A DNA stretch of 64,000 bases, from contig JAUNBA010000001.1 of NCBI GenBank assembly GCA_030527325.1, positions 124,001 through 188,000 of the forward strand, written 5' to 3'. Shown piece after piece: positions 29,920 to 39,572 of this stretch. The position numbers and the translations under genes were made by a program. The notes under the pieces are model-generated. The model did not search any database, was not told the DNA's origin, and saw only the letters and a list, made by a program, of their open reading frames with translations. Every line of letters starts with the position of its first letter. Positions within the stretch are counted from its first letter, which is position 1. This DNA is from Slackia sp. Its GTDB lineage: Bacteria; Actinomycetota; Coriobacteriia; Coriobacteriales; Eggerthellaceae.

Positions 29920-30483
29920 CTATATAGTAGCTTGGCGTTCGATGTAGGCCACCAATTCATCGGTGCAGACATCGATGTCGTCGTTCACGAATTGTATATC
30001 ATACTCCATCTTGCGAGAAAGCTCCAGTTCTGCATTGCGCAAACGCAGAACGATATCCTCTTCGCGTTCCGTGCCGCGGCCGCGCAGACGATGCTCGAGC
30101 TCCTCAAGAGACGGAGGCTCGATGAAGACCAGATGGGCATCAGGGTCCTTTTCTTTAACCTGAAACGCCCCCTGCACGTCGATTTCGAGAATGACTTGAT
30201 CTCCGGCGGCCATATGCTCTTCGACCAGCGAGCGCGGCGTGCCGTATTTGTGATCGTGGACCGACGCCCATTCGAGCAAGCCGCCCGATGCGATAAGCGC
30301 ATCGAACTCGGCATCGGTCTTGAACAGGTAATGAACGCCGTCGACCTCCCCGTCGCGAGGGGCGCGCGTCGTGGCGGAGATAGAAACCCACGCACCGGGA
30401 ACCCGCTCGAGAAGCCGCGCGACAAGCGTACCCTTGCCGGCGCCCGACGGACCGGATATCACGAACAGATTCCCTTTACGCAC
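29920..30483 (-). CDS. gmk: Guanylate kinase
   Basis: Converts GMP to GDP with ATP. From GTG 30483 it has 187 residues. The P-loop is SGPSGAGKGT near the N-terminus, followed by the GMP-binding segments ISATTRAPRDGEVDGVHY and GGLLEWASVHDHKYGT. GTG 30483 is chosen because AGAGGTGG lies 5 bases upstream; GTG 30492 is in frame but sits too close to that site. It is 12 bases after mihF. Confidence 0.95.
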   Translation of the reverse strand: MRKGNLFVISGPSGAGKGTLVARLLERVPGAWVSISATTRAPRDGEVDGVHYLFKTDAEFDALIASGGLLEWASVHDHKYGTPRSLVEEHMAAGDQVILEIDVQGAFQVKEKDPDAHLVFIEPPSLEELEHRLRGRGTEREEDIVLRLRNAELELSRKMEYDIQFVNDDIDVCTDELVAYIERQATI

Positions 30484-30495
30484 AAAACCCACCTC

Positions 30496-30804
30496 TTAGC
30501 GAAGACGCTCGAGCAGGGCGGCCTCCTGGCGCTCGCCCAGACCCTTCAAACGACGGCTTTCGGCGATCTTGAGCTCGCCCATGATCTTCTCAGCCTTGGC
30601 CTTGCCATAGCCGGGAAGGGTCTCGATCAAGGTGGAAACCTTCATGCGGCCGACGATGGGATCGTCCTTCATGCCCAGAACGTCTTCCAGAGAAAGCTTG
30701 CCGGATTTCAGGTCGTCGCGGACCTGCGCACGCTTGATGCGAGCGGCCTTTGCCTTCTCGAGCGCAGCCTGGCGCTCTTCGGCGCTCAGTTGAGGAATTG
30801 CCAT
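30496..30804 (-). CDS. mihF: Actinobacterial integration host factor (mIHF)
   Basis: Nucleoid protein unrelated to proteobacterial IHF, found across Actinobacteria; binds and bends DNA through a helix-two-turn-helix. The protein has 102 residues. The conserved C-terminal part contains VSTLIETLPGYGKAKAEKIM and SRRLKGLGERQ. ATG 30804 has AAAGGAG 7 bases upstream; the longer frame is not needed. The order mihF-gmk-rpoZ is typical of Actinobacteria and is the best phylum marker in this window. Confidence 0.95.
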   Translation of the reverse strand: MAIPQLSAEERQAALEKAKAARIKRAQVRDDLKSGKLSLEDVLGMKDDPIVGRMKVSTLIETLPGYGKAKAEKIMGELKIAESRRLKGLGERQEAALLERLR

Positions 30805-30851
30805 TGTATACTCCTTTGATTTCTGCATGATCTTGATTGCAGCGATACGGG

Positions 30852-30879
30852 ATAATACCACATGAAACGGCAGTTTCAA
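30852..30879 (-). promoter_or_regulatory. Promoter of mihF-gmk-rpoZ
   Basis: On the minus strand: -35 TTGAAA (30874-30879), 16-base spacer, -10 TATTAT (30852-30857). It starts a leader of about 40 bases before the mihF ATG. Confidence 0.75.
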
Positions 30880-30992
30880 GAAATCTTGCACGTATTCGCA
30901 ATACACCGACGCATTTAGGCGATGCCCGCCGCGAACAGGCGCCGACCTGTGTGTTTTCCGTGGCATCCCATTCGATTCTCGGGCGTAGATAG

Positions 30993-31026
30993 AGCCGGAT
31001 GCCGCTTGTGGAAGCGGCATCCGGCT
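30993..31026 (-). terminator. Strong hairpin after pyrF, probable end of the pyr operon
   Basis: A perfect 15-bp stem (AGCCGGATGCCGCTT and its complement) with a 4-base loop begins 28 bases after the pyrF stop. On the minus strand it is followed by CTCTATC rather than a clean T-run. It may work as a weak or factor-assisted terminator or as a 3' stabiliser. Confidence 0.6.
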
Positions 31027-31053
31027 GCATGCGTTTCCAGTGAATACCGAGCG

Positions 31054-31764
31054 TTACAACTCGGCGGCAATGGCGTCGAAGGCCGCCGCAGGATCGTCCG
31101 CCTGCGTGATAGGACGGCCGATCACGATATGGGAAGCACCCGAATCAAAAGCCTGCTTCGGCGTGGCGACACGACTCTGATCGCCCAAATCGGCGCCGAC
31201 AGGACGCACGCCCGGAGTCACGATCAGGGCATCGGGACCCAAAACCTCGCGCAGCATGGCAGCCTCCTGAGGCGAAGCGACCACGCCCGAAAGACCCGCC
31301 TCCTGCGAATTCAGGGCGAGGGCACGCACCTGCTCGGCCATAGGACGGTTCACGCCCGTTTCCGCCAAAGTTTCAGCATTCATGCTGGTCAATACCGTAA
31401 TAGCAAGCGTGTCGGCCTGCGAGCCCGACTCATCGACGGCCTCCTGGGCGGCCTGCATCATGGGGACGCCGCCGACCGCATGCATGGTGATCATGTCGGC
31501 GCCCGCCTCGACCGCCGACGCCGCCGCTCCGCTGACCTGGTGCGGAATGTCGTGGAACTTCAGGTCGAGAAATACCTTGAAACCCAAGAGCTTGAGTATC
31601 TCGACAATGGCAGGACCCTCTGCGTAATACAGCGTCATGCCTACCTTCATCCACCGAGCCTTGCCCTGCAGCTTCTTCGCGAGGTCGAGTGCGGTCTGAC
31701 GATCGCAATCGAGCGCCACGATGACGCGATCTTTGCGCGGGATGCTTTCATATGCTGCTAGCAC
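31054..31764 (-). CDS. pyrF: Orotidine-5'-phosphate decarboxylase
   Basis: Last step of UMP synthesis (OMP to UMP). From GTG 31764 it has 236 residues, typical of the class. Motifs: VIVALDCDR, the catalytic [13 protein letters not shown] (Lys and Asp pair), and the phosphate-binding end [19 protein letters not shown] lies 6 bases before the GTG, and the gene overlaps the pyrD stop by a few bases. It is the last gene of the pyr operon. Confidence 0.96.
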   Translation of the reverse strand: MLAAYESIPRKDRVIVALDCDRQTALDLAKKLQGKARWMKVGMTLYYAEGPAIVEILKLLGFKVFLDLKFHDIPHQVSGAAASAVEAGADMITMHAVGGVPMMQAAQEAVDESGSQADTLAITVLTSMNAETLAETGVNRPMAEQVRALALNSQEAGLSGVVASPQEAAMLREVLGPDALIVTPGVRPVGADLGDQSRVATPKQAFDSGASHIVIGRPITQADDPAAAFDAIAAEL

Positions 31765-32672
31765 TGCAGTCCTCCGATCAACTCGTTGATGTCGCGAACG
31801 CCGTGGCGCTCGCAGTAATCGATCATGCCGTCGAGCACGTCGTTTTCCGCATGGGGATTGACGAAATTCGCCGTGCCGACCGCGACGGCCGTAGCGCCCG
31901 CCAGCATGAATTCGATCGCATCGATGCCGGTGGAAATGCCGCCCATGCCCAAAATAGGAACATCGACCGCCTGATGGCACTGCCACACCATGCGCAATGC
32001 CACAGGCTTGACCGCGGGACCCGAAAGACCTCCCACCGCACGTGCGAGCTTGGGACGGCGGGACTCGGCGTCGATAGCCATGCCGAGAAGCGTGTTGATA
32101 AGCGAAATGGCATCGGCGCCCGCCGCCTCTACGGCGCGCGCGATCTCGGCGATGTCGGTCACGTTAGGCGACAGCTTGACGATCATGGGCTTCGTCGCGA
32201 CGGCACGACACGCGCCGACCACGGCCGTGACGCTCGGGACATGCGTTCCGAACGTCAAGCCGCCTGCATCCACATTCGGACAGCTGATGTTGACCTCGTA
32301 GGCATCGGCCTGGCCGTCTTCTTCGAGCGCCTCGATGACGCTCACGTACTCTTCGATGCTATGCCCGGAAACGTTCACGATGGCGGCAACGCCCTGCTCT
32401 TTGATCCACGGCAGATCGACTTCGCACAAATGCGCGACGCCGGGATTCTGCAGACCGATGGAATTGAGCATGCCGCTCGGCGTTTCAGCGATGCGGGGAG
32501 AATCGTTTCCCTCCCATCCGTGCAAAGAAACGCCCTTCGTCGTAACGGCGCCCATGCGCGACACATCGACGAAATCGGCATATTCGCGGCCGGCGGCGAA
32601 CGTGCCCGATGCGTCGGTCACGGGATTGGGCATGACGAGCCCGCCAAGATTCACCTCGAGATTCACCGTCAT
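31758..32672 (-). CDS. pyrD: Dihydroorotate dehydrogenase, class 1B catalytic subunit
   Basis: FMN subunit that oxidises dihydroorotate to orotate and passes electrons to PyrK and on to NAD. The protein has 304 residues. Motifs: [14 protein letters not shown], the active-site loop [16 protein letters not shown] (catalytic Cys marks class 1B) and the FMN-phosphate segment GMGGIS. ATG 32672 overlaps the pyrK stop (TAATG), so the two subunits are coupled. Confidence 0.96.
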   Translation of the reverse strand: MTVNLEVNLGGLVMPNPVTDASGTFAAGREYADFVDVSRMGAVTTKGVSLHGWEGNDSPRIAETPSGMLNSIGLQNPGVAHLCEVDLPWIKEQGVAAIVNVSGHSIEEYVSVIEALEEDGQADAYEVNISCPNVDAGGLTFGTHVPSVTAVVGACRAVATKPMIVKLSPNVTDIAEIARAVEAAGADAISLINTLLGMAIDAESRRPKLARAVGGLSGPAVKPVALRMVWQCHQAVDVPILGMGGISTGIDAIEFMLAGATAVAVGTANFVNPHAENDVLDGMIDYCERHGVRDINELIGGLQC

Positions 32673-33463
32673 TACCACACCACATCCTTAGCATCGAAGA
32701 CCGGTCCGTCGACGCACGAGCGACGCTTCCCGGCCGTAGTCTGGACAACGCACGACAAGCAGGCGCCCACGCCGCACGCCATGCGCTTTTCCATAGAGAC
32801 ATAGCAGGTCACGCCTGCCTCGTCCGCAAGAGCGGCAACGGCGCGCATCAAAGGCTCGGGGCCGCAGCAATACACCGTGGCATACGCGCCCGATGCCAAA
32901 GCCTCGCGCACAGGCTCGGTGCAAAAGCCCGCATAGCCGGCCGATCCGTCATCGGTAGCCACGATAGGATCGCGACCGAGAAGCTGCGCATAATCGTCGC
33001 GCGTGACCAGCATGCTTGCGGTTTGCGCCCCCAAAACGACCTCGAACGCACGCCCTTCGGCAGCGAGCTTCTCGGCGAACAGGAACAACGGAGCCGCTCC
33101 GACGCCGCCGCCGACGATCAACGAGGCACCCTCTTCGACCTGCCAACCATGGCCCATGGCACCGATCAGCATGCACGAAACACCGGGTTCGTACGTCGTC
33201 ATGAACTGCGTGCCCTCGCCGACCGTTTGGTAGATGATCTCGATAGTCCCCGCTTCGCGATCGGCGCGGTAGACGGAAAACGGCCTGCGCAAAATATGCG
33301 CTTCCATGCCCGTCAGCTGCATATGGACGAACTGACCGGGCTCGATGGCGGCCGCCATCTTCGGCGCCTCCAAGACTATCTTGTACAAGCGGGGGCCCAC
33401 CTGCTCGTTGGAAAGCACGCGTGCCCGCTCGTCGAAATGCTTCGACGTCGCGCAATCACACAT
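32672..33463 (-). CDS. pyrK: Dihydroorotate dehydrogenase electron-transfer subunit
   Basis: Carries FAD and a [2Fe-2S] cluster to connect PyrD to NAD. From ATG 33463 it has 263 residues. The FAD motif is [10 protein letters not shown], the NAD-domain loop is [12 protein letters not shown], and the cluster ligands are [12 protein letters not shown] plus a later Cys (RRSCVDGP). A longer upstream start is in frame without support. It follows pyrC by about 145 bases. Confidence 0.95.
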   Translation of the reverse strand: MCDCATSKHFDERARVLSNEQVGPRLYKIVLEAPKMAAAIEPGQFVHMQLTGMEAHILRRPFSVYRADREAGTIEIIYQTVGEGTQFMTTYEPGVSCMLIGAMGHGWQVEEGASLIVGGGVGAAPLFLFAEKLAAEGRAFEVVLGAQTASMLVTRDDYAQLLGRDPIVATDDGSAGYAGFCTEPVREALASGAYATVYCCGPEPLMRAVAALADEAGVTCYVSMEKRMACGVGACLSCVVQTTAGKRRSCVDGPVFDAKDVVW

Positions 33464-33608
33464 AAAGAACCTGCCTATTCCATTAGATTCATCGGTCTTC
33501 CGGGTGTTTCGCACAAGCGAAAACCGTCCTGCGAGTATAGCGCAAGAAACGGCCCGCCGCGTATGCGCGACGGGCCGTACGGATGCGATCTATCGCATAC
33601 GCTGCCGG

Positions 33609-34901
33609 CTACTCGACGATCTCGCCGTTTTCGAGCGTTGCGACGCCGCCCATGAACACATCGGTCGCACGACCGGTGAGTCGGGCCCCGATAAAGCCGG
33701 AATTCTTGGACTTCGATACGAATTCGGCTTCGTCGACGACCCATTCGGCATCGGGATCGAAAACCGTGATGTCCGCGACGCTGCCCTCGGCGATCCTGAC
33801 GGGCTCCAGGCCCAAGATCTCACGCGGAGCAATGGCCATAAGCTCGACCATCTGCGCATAATCGATGACGCCCGCCTTCACCAGGTTGGTGTTGACCAGA
33901 GCAAAGCTGGTTTCAAGGCCGGTCATGCCGAAGGGCGCATACTCGAACTCATGCGCCTTCTCCCATGCCGCATGCGGAGCATGGTCGGTCACGATGGCAT
34001 CGATCGAGCCGTCCTTGACGCCTTCGACAAGCGCCTGGCGATCGGCCTCGGTACGCAGCGGAGGATTGACCTTCAGGCTGGTGTTGTACGTCGAATCGAT
34101 ATCGTCTTCGCTCAGGAAAAGATGGTGCGGGGTGACCTCGCACGTTACAGGCAGACCCTTGTCCTTGGCGGCGCGGACCATATCGAGGCCGGCGGCCGTG
34201 GAAATGTGCTGGATATGCACGGCGCAGCCGGTAAGTTCGCACAGCATGATATCTCGTGCGATTTGCAACTCCTCGCCCTGGGCCGGCCAGCCGAGAAGAC
34301 CGAGACGAGTGGAAACGACGCCCTCGTTGACCTGGCCCGCGCCGACCAGACCCTCATCCTGGCAGTGGCTCATGAAGACCTTGCCGAACATCTTGCCGTA
34401 ATCCATGGCGCGGCGCATCATGCCCGCGTCCTGGATGCCGCGGCCGTCATCGGTGAACGCGACGGCGCCATTGGCGACCATATCGCCCATCTCTGCGATG
34501 ATCTCGCCTTTGAGGCCCTTGCTCATTGCACCGGAAGGATACACGCGGCACTTGCCCACCTGGGCGGCACGGGCCACGATGTATCCCACGACGACGCCGT
34601 TGTCGGTCACGGGATCGGTATTGGGCATCGCACACACGCCGGTGAAGCCGCCTTTCGCAGCCGCGCGGGTGCCGCTGGCGATGTCCTCTTTATGCTCGAA
34701 ACCGGGCTCGCGCAGATGAACGTGCATGTCGACCAGACCGGGAACGAGATACTTGCCCGTCAGATCGCGGACCTCGGCGCCTTCGACCTCGATGCCCTCG
34801 GCCACGCGGGCGATCTTGCCGTCTTCGATCAGGACGTCGCACACGCCGTCGAGTTCGACGGACGGATCGACCACATGGGCGTTTTTAAGAATCAAGGCCA
34901 T
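33609..34901 (-). CDS. pyrC: Dihydroorotase, class I
   Basis: Cyclises carbamoyl-aspartate to dihydroorotate. From ATG 34901 it has 430 residues, the class I length. Metal ligands are in DMHVHLREPG; substrate-binding GFTGVCAMPNTDP and the DHAPHAAWEK segment (catalytic Asp) are present. GGGAGGTG lies 6 bases before the ATG, which overlaps the pyrB end by 17 bases. Confidence 0.96.
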   Translation of the reverse strand: MALILKNAHVVDPSVELDGVCDVLIEDGKIARVAEGIEVEGAEVRDLTGKYLVPGLVDMHVHLREPGFEHKEDIASGTRAAAKGGFTGVCAMPNTDPVTDNGVVVGYIVARAAQVGKCRVYPSGAMSKGLKGEIIAEMGDMVANGAVAFTDDGRGIQDAGMMRRAMDYGKMFGKVFMSHCQDEGLVGAGQVNEGVVSTRLGLLGWPAQGEELQIARDIMLCELTGCAVHIQHISTAAGLDMVRAAKDKGLPVTCEVTPHHLFLSEDDIDSTYNTSLKVNPPLRTEADRQALVEGVKDGSIDAIVTDHAPHAAWEKAHEFEYAPFGMTGLETSFALVNTNLVKAGVIDYAQMVELMAIAPREILGLEPVRIAEGSVADITVFDPDAEWVVDEAEFVSKSKNSGFIGARLTGRATDVFMGGVATLENGEIVE

Positions 34902-35829
34902 TATCGGCACCTCCCAAAAGCAGATACATTGCAGCCATACGCACACAGATGCCGGCGTAGACCTGTTCAAGAATGACCGAACGCTGCGGATGATCGGCCA
35001 TGTAGCTGTCGAATTCCACGCCGCGGTTGATGGGGCCCGGATGGCACACGATGGCGTCGGGCTTCATGAGATGCTCGCGCTTCTGCGTAAGACCGAACAG
35101 GTTATGGTATTCGCGCAGGCTCGGGAAAGGCGCGCCCTCCAGGCGTTCGCGCTGGATGCGAAGCATGTAAACCACGTCGAGATCGGGCAACGCGCCGTCG
35201 AGATCGGCGGTCACATGATCTGCGCCGAGCACATCGGGACGTGCAGGCATCAGCGTGCCGGGGCCGATCAGGGTGACTTCGGCACCCATGATTTTAAGGG
35301 CGGGAACGAGCGATCCGCATACGCGGGAATGGCCGATGTCGCCGACGATGCCCACCTTCAATCCGTCGAAGGACTGCTTGTGCTGCCAGATGGTGTACAA
35401 ATCGAGCAGGGCCTGCGTGGGATGCTGATGCTTGCCGTCGCCGGCGTCGATGACGGCGGCAGGCGTGTGCTGAGAGATGATATGGGGAGCACCCGCATGC
35501 TTGTCGCGCACGACGACCATGTCGATCTTGTAGGAGTTGAGCGTTTCCACCGTATCGATGAGGCTTTCGCCTTTGACGGTCGCCGTGGAAGATCCGCCAA
35601 AATTGAGGCTGTCGGCGGACAGGCGCTTTTCGGCGAGCTCGAACGAGCTGCGCGTGCGCGTGGAGGGCTCGTTGAACATATTGACGATGGTCTTGCCCTT
35701 CAGCGTAGGAACCTTCTTGATAGTACGCTGATTGACCTCGGAAAACGCCTTGGCCGTTTCCAGGATGGTCATGATGTCGGAGTCGGAATACTCCGTGATG
35801 TCGATAAGATGCTTATGGTTGAAGGCCAT
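34885..35829 (-). CDS. pyrB: Aspartate carbamoyltransferase catalytic subunit
   Basis: Condenses carbamoyl phosphate with aspartate. From ATG 35829 it has 314 residues. Carbamoyl-phosphate motif FNEPSTRTRSSFELAEKRL, HPTQALLDLYTI, and the aspartate-binding segment HPGPINRGVE are intact. No pyrI regulatory subunit is present, as in other Gram-positive pyr operons. It is 4 bases after pyrR. Confidence 0.97.
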   Translation of the reverse strand: MAFNHKHLIDITEYSDSDIMTILETAKAFSEVNQRTIKKVPTLKGKTIVNMFNEPSTRTRSSFELAEKRLSADSLNFGGSSTATVKGESLIDTVETLNSYKIDMVVVRDKHAGAPHIISQHTPAAVIDAGDGKHQHPTQALLDLYTIWQHKQSFDGLKVGIVGDIGHSRVCGSLVPALKIMGAEVTLIGPGTLMPARPDVLGADHVTADLDGALPDLDVVYMLRIQRERLEGAPFPSLREYHNLFGLTQKREHLMKPDAIVCHPGPINRGVEFDSYMADHPQRSVILEQVYAGICVRMAAMYLLLGGADNGLDS

Positions 35830-35833
35830 CGCC

Positions 35834-36870
<1,037 letters not shown>

Positions 36871-38061
36871 GTGACCGCATCGAACACCCCCTGGGAGCAA
36901 TCGCTCGCCCAACCGCCCAAAGAAAAACTGCCCCTGCTCTTGAAGATATTCGGCATCGTGCTCGTCGTCATCGGAGCGCTTTCGCTTCCCGGCATCTTCG
37001 GAGCGGCATTCGACATCTCGGAAGGCTTCGAGAAATCGCTCGCGGAATACGGCACCACCACCCTGGTTATTTTCGGCACGCAGATAGCCCTGTTCGTCGC
37101 AACGGGAGCGCTCTACATCGCGCTGGGCATCTATCTGCTCCGCAACAACAGACGCCATGCCCGCCATGCGCTCGAGACGCTCATCGTGCTCGACATCGCC
37201 CAAATCCTCTGCGAGATGATGGTTTACGGAATCGCGATCGGCAGCATCGCGGGCGGCCTCGTACGCCTCATCGTCGCGATCGCCCTCATGGTCTACATCG
37301 ATCCCTCCCTTTCCGAAGAGCGTCAGCTGCGAAGAAAGCTGCGCGACCTTGAATTGAAAGAGCGCGCCGAAGACGGCACCCTCGGACGCGATGAGAGCGG
37401 CAAAGGCTATATCGAGCTCGACTTTTTCAACCTGTTCTGGATATTCATGGTGTGCTGCGTTCTGGGGCTCGTCATCGAGACCGTCTACCACGCCATCATG
37501 TTCGGCGGCTATCAGGATCGCGCGGGGATCCTCTATGGACCGTTCTCCCCCATCTACGGGTTCGGCGCCGTGCTCATGACCATCGCGCTCAACCGGTTCC
37601 ACGACAAACCGTTGCCCGTCATTTTCCTGGTCAGCGCCGTCATCGGCGGTGCGTTCGAGTATCTGACCAGCTGGTTCATGCAATTCGCATTCGGCATCGT
37701 GGCATGGGACTACACTGGATCGTTCCTTTCGATAGACGGACGCACCAATTTCGTCTTCATGTGCATGTGGGGCGTTCTCGGATGCATCTGGATCAAGCTC
37801 CTGCTGCCGCGCCTGCTCAAGCTGGTCAATATCATTCCATGGAATTGGCGCTATGGAGTCACGTCCGTCTGCGCGGCGCTCATGATACTCAACGGCGCCA
37901 TGACGCTGTTCGCCCTCGATTCATGGTATCAGCGCGAAGCAGGACAGGCGCCGCATAACGCCATCGAGAAATTCTGCGCCGAACACTACGATAACGAATT
38001 CATGCAGCATCGCTTCCAGACCATGTCGATCGACCCGGACAACGCCACGCGTATCGGCTAG
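36871..38061 (+). CDS. CmpB-family membrane protein (putative ABC-transporter type IV)
   Basis: Integral membrane protein, 396 residues, one of two plus-strand genes. The N-terminal part (about 20-145) has three to four helices with LLLKIFGIVLVVIGALSLPG. A charged cytoplasmic linker of about 45 residues follows, then the PF06541-like core (about 180-345) with VIETVYHAIMFG, RAGILYGPFSPIYGFG and WDYTGSFLSIDGRTNF. That family is named putative ABC-transporter type IV but has no ATPase partner here, and its function is unproven. The start is GTG with GAGGAG 4 bases upstream. It converges on the next gene with only 13 bases between stops. Confidence 0.82.
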   Translation: MTASNTPWEQSLAQPPKEKLPLLLKIFGIVLVVIGALSLPGIFGAAFDISEGFEKSLAEYGTTTLVIFGTQIALFVATGALYIALGIYLLRNNRRHARHALETLIVLDIAQILCEMMVYGIAIGSIAGGLVRLIVAIALMVYIDPSLSEERQLRRKLRDLELKERAEDGTLGRDESGKGYIELDFFNLFWIFMVCCVLGLVIETVYHAIMFGGYQDRAGILYGPFSPIYGFGAVLMTIALNRFHDKPLPVIFLVSAVIGGAFEYLTSWFMQFAFGIVAWDYTGSFLSIDGRTNFVFMCMWGVLGCIWIKLLLPRLLKLVNIIPWNWRYGVTSVCAALMILNGAMTLFALDSWYQREAGQAPHNAIEKFCAEHYDNEFMQHRFQTMSIDPDNATRIG

Positions 38062-38074
38062 CGATTCGAAAGCG

Positions 38075-38581
38075 TCATACGACAAGCGGCGTGCCATCCG
38101 CATACGCAAGCGGCACGCCGTGATGCGCAAGCTCGGCGAGCACGGCGCCGACCAGCGTATCCAGGTTACGCGCCACCGGATCGGTCAAGCCTTCGGTCAT
38201 AAAAACGGGGTTCATATTCGCCACCTGCATGCCGAAACATACTCCGCACGCCTCGTAGCCCACAAGCGATGCGGCAGCCAGCAAATCGGCCAGACGTAAA
38301 TCGTGCAACGATGCCATCGCGGCATGACCGTCAATGGCATCGGGGTCGAAACGCACGACCGTCCCGGCAGGCTGCCCCGTTCCGTCGACTGCATCGACCA
38401 CGATCAAGAAATCGTTATCGCGCACCACGGGCAACAGGCCCATAGTCATGCAGCCCGCATCGATAAGCGACACCTCGCACGGAAAAGTATACTTCGCAGA
38501 AAGCTCGTCGAACACCGCAGGTCCGATACCGTCATCGAGCATCAACCGGTTGCCGACACATATGAGAGCGATTCGTTCCAT
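38075..38581 (-). CDS. Hydrogenase maturation protease (HycI/HyaD family)
   Basis: Endopeptidase family that clips the C-terminus of NiFe-hydrogenase large subunits. From ATG 38581 it has 168 residues. The motif CVGNRLMLDDGIGPAV carries the first metal-binding acidic residue, IVVDAVDG the second, and HDLRLADLL the His. All three positions are filled, so it looks active. No hydrogenase gene is in the window, so the substrate lies elsewhere. Confidence 0.85.
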   Translation of the reverse strand: MERIALICVGNRLMLDDGIGPAVFDELSAKYTFPCEVSLIDAGCMTMGLLPVVRDNDFLIVVDAVDGTGQPAGTVVRFDPDAIDGHAAMASLHDLRLADLLAAASLVGYEACGVCFGMQVANMNPVFMTEGLTDPVARNLDTLVGAVLAELAHHGVPLAYADGTPLVV

Positions 38582-38713
38582 GCGAGCGATTCTACCGGTA
38601 TGCGGCCCATACGGCCTCCATGCGCACGCAGGAAGAGAGGCGGCGGGGCAAAGCGACCGAGAAATCCCCGTCCGATACAAAGCGGTGCAAAGCGCGAATC
38701 CCCTATCGATAGC

Positions 38714-39493
38714 CTAGAAAAGTCCGCAACCCAGGAGGAATTCGAGCGATTTCAAACGCACGTCCGCATGCTCCTTCAGCCACAACCGGCACAGACGAAG
38801 CACCTCGAACGACACGCGAACAGGAGGAGCCTTGCGCACCGCTTCGTCGAAAGTGGCCATAAGCAGGTAGTCGGCCCATGCAAGCGTTTCACACGGCACA
38901 CGCACGGTATCGGAAAACGAAAGACACTCCGCACATACCGTCCCGCCGTCCGCAGCAGAGAAAACAACGGGATTGCGATCGACACGATCGACGTTGAGCG
39001 CAATGGGCGCGCCGCACAAAACGCATCGGCGAAAACTCGGCCTGAAACCCGAAAACGAGCATACCTTCAAAAGATACGCCGCGCATAAAGCGAGCGCAGC
39101 CCCCTCATCGCATGATTCCATATGGGAAAAAACAGAAGAGGTCAGCGCGAAAACCTTCGGTGCGGGAAGCCCCGGCTGGCAGAGACGCGCTGCGGCGTCG
39201 GCGACAAGCGCTGCAGCGGCCGCATGCTCGACATCGGCGATAAGATCGCGATGGGCATCGATCAAGCGAGCCTCCTTCACAATATCGAGGCTCTTTCCCC
39301 TCACGGCGAGGATATCGACTTCCGCGAAAATCTCAAGACGCGCGGAAAACGGCGACGACGGCTTGCGGGCGCCTTTTGCAACCGCTTCCACGATCGCGCC
39401 GTCCTCGGCAAGAAGCGTGGCGATGATATCGGTTTCCGCAAGCTTGGTTCTACGCAGCACGATCGCATGCAACGGGTACGTCGCAGATCCCAC
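38714..39493 (-). CDS. recO: RecO, DNA repair/recombination mediator
   Basis: Loads RecA onto SSB-coated DNA with RecR. From GTG 39493 it has 259 residues. The N-terminal OB domain (ATYPLHAIVLRRTKLAETD) is followed by a helical domain with a zinc-type Cys set (CVLCGAP...CAEC). The GTG lies 2 bases after a run of nine G, preceded by eight A, on the coding strand; this tract acts as the ribosome-binding region. The longer frame upstream runs into the thrS terminator and is rejected. Confidence 0.92.
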   Translation of the reverse strand: MGSATYPLHAIVLRRTKLAETDIIATLLAEDGAIVEAVAKGARKPSSPFSARLEIFAEVDILAVRGKSLDIVKEARLIDAHRDLIADVEHAAAAALVADAAARLCQPGLPAPKVFALTSSVFSHMESCDEGAALALCAAYLLKVCSFSGFRPSFRRCVLCGAPIALNVDRVDRNPVVFSAADGGTVCAECLSFSDTVRVPCETLAWADYLLMATFDEAVRKAPPVRVSFEVLRLCRLWLKEHADVRLKSLEFLLGCGLF

Positions 39494-39524
39494 AGCCCCC
39501 CCCTTTTTTTTCGAATCCCTTACC

Positions 39525-39554
39525 GAAAAAAGGCGAAGCCCGAAGGCTTCGCCG
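39525..39554 (-). terminator. Intrinsic terminator of thrS
   Basis: On the minus strand: 9-bp perfect stem GGCGAAGCC/GGCTTCGCC with a TTCG tetraloop and TTTTTT tail, 18 bases after the thrS stop. Confidence 0.95.
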
Positions 39555-39572
39555 CACTCGACAACCGGTCGA

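Noticed and set aside
39496..39512. Frameshift in recO at the homopolymer tract
   Set aside because: The tract is upstream of the likely start codon, so slippage would affect initiation rather than the reading frame.
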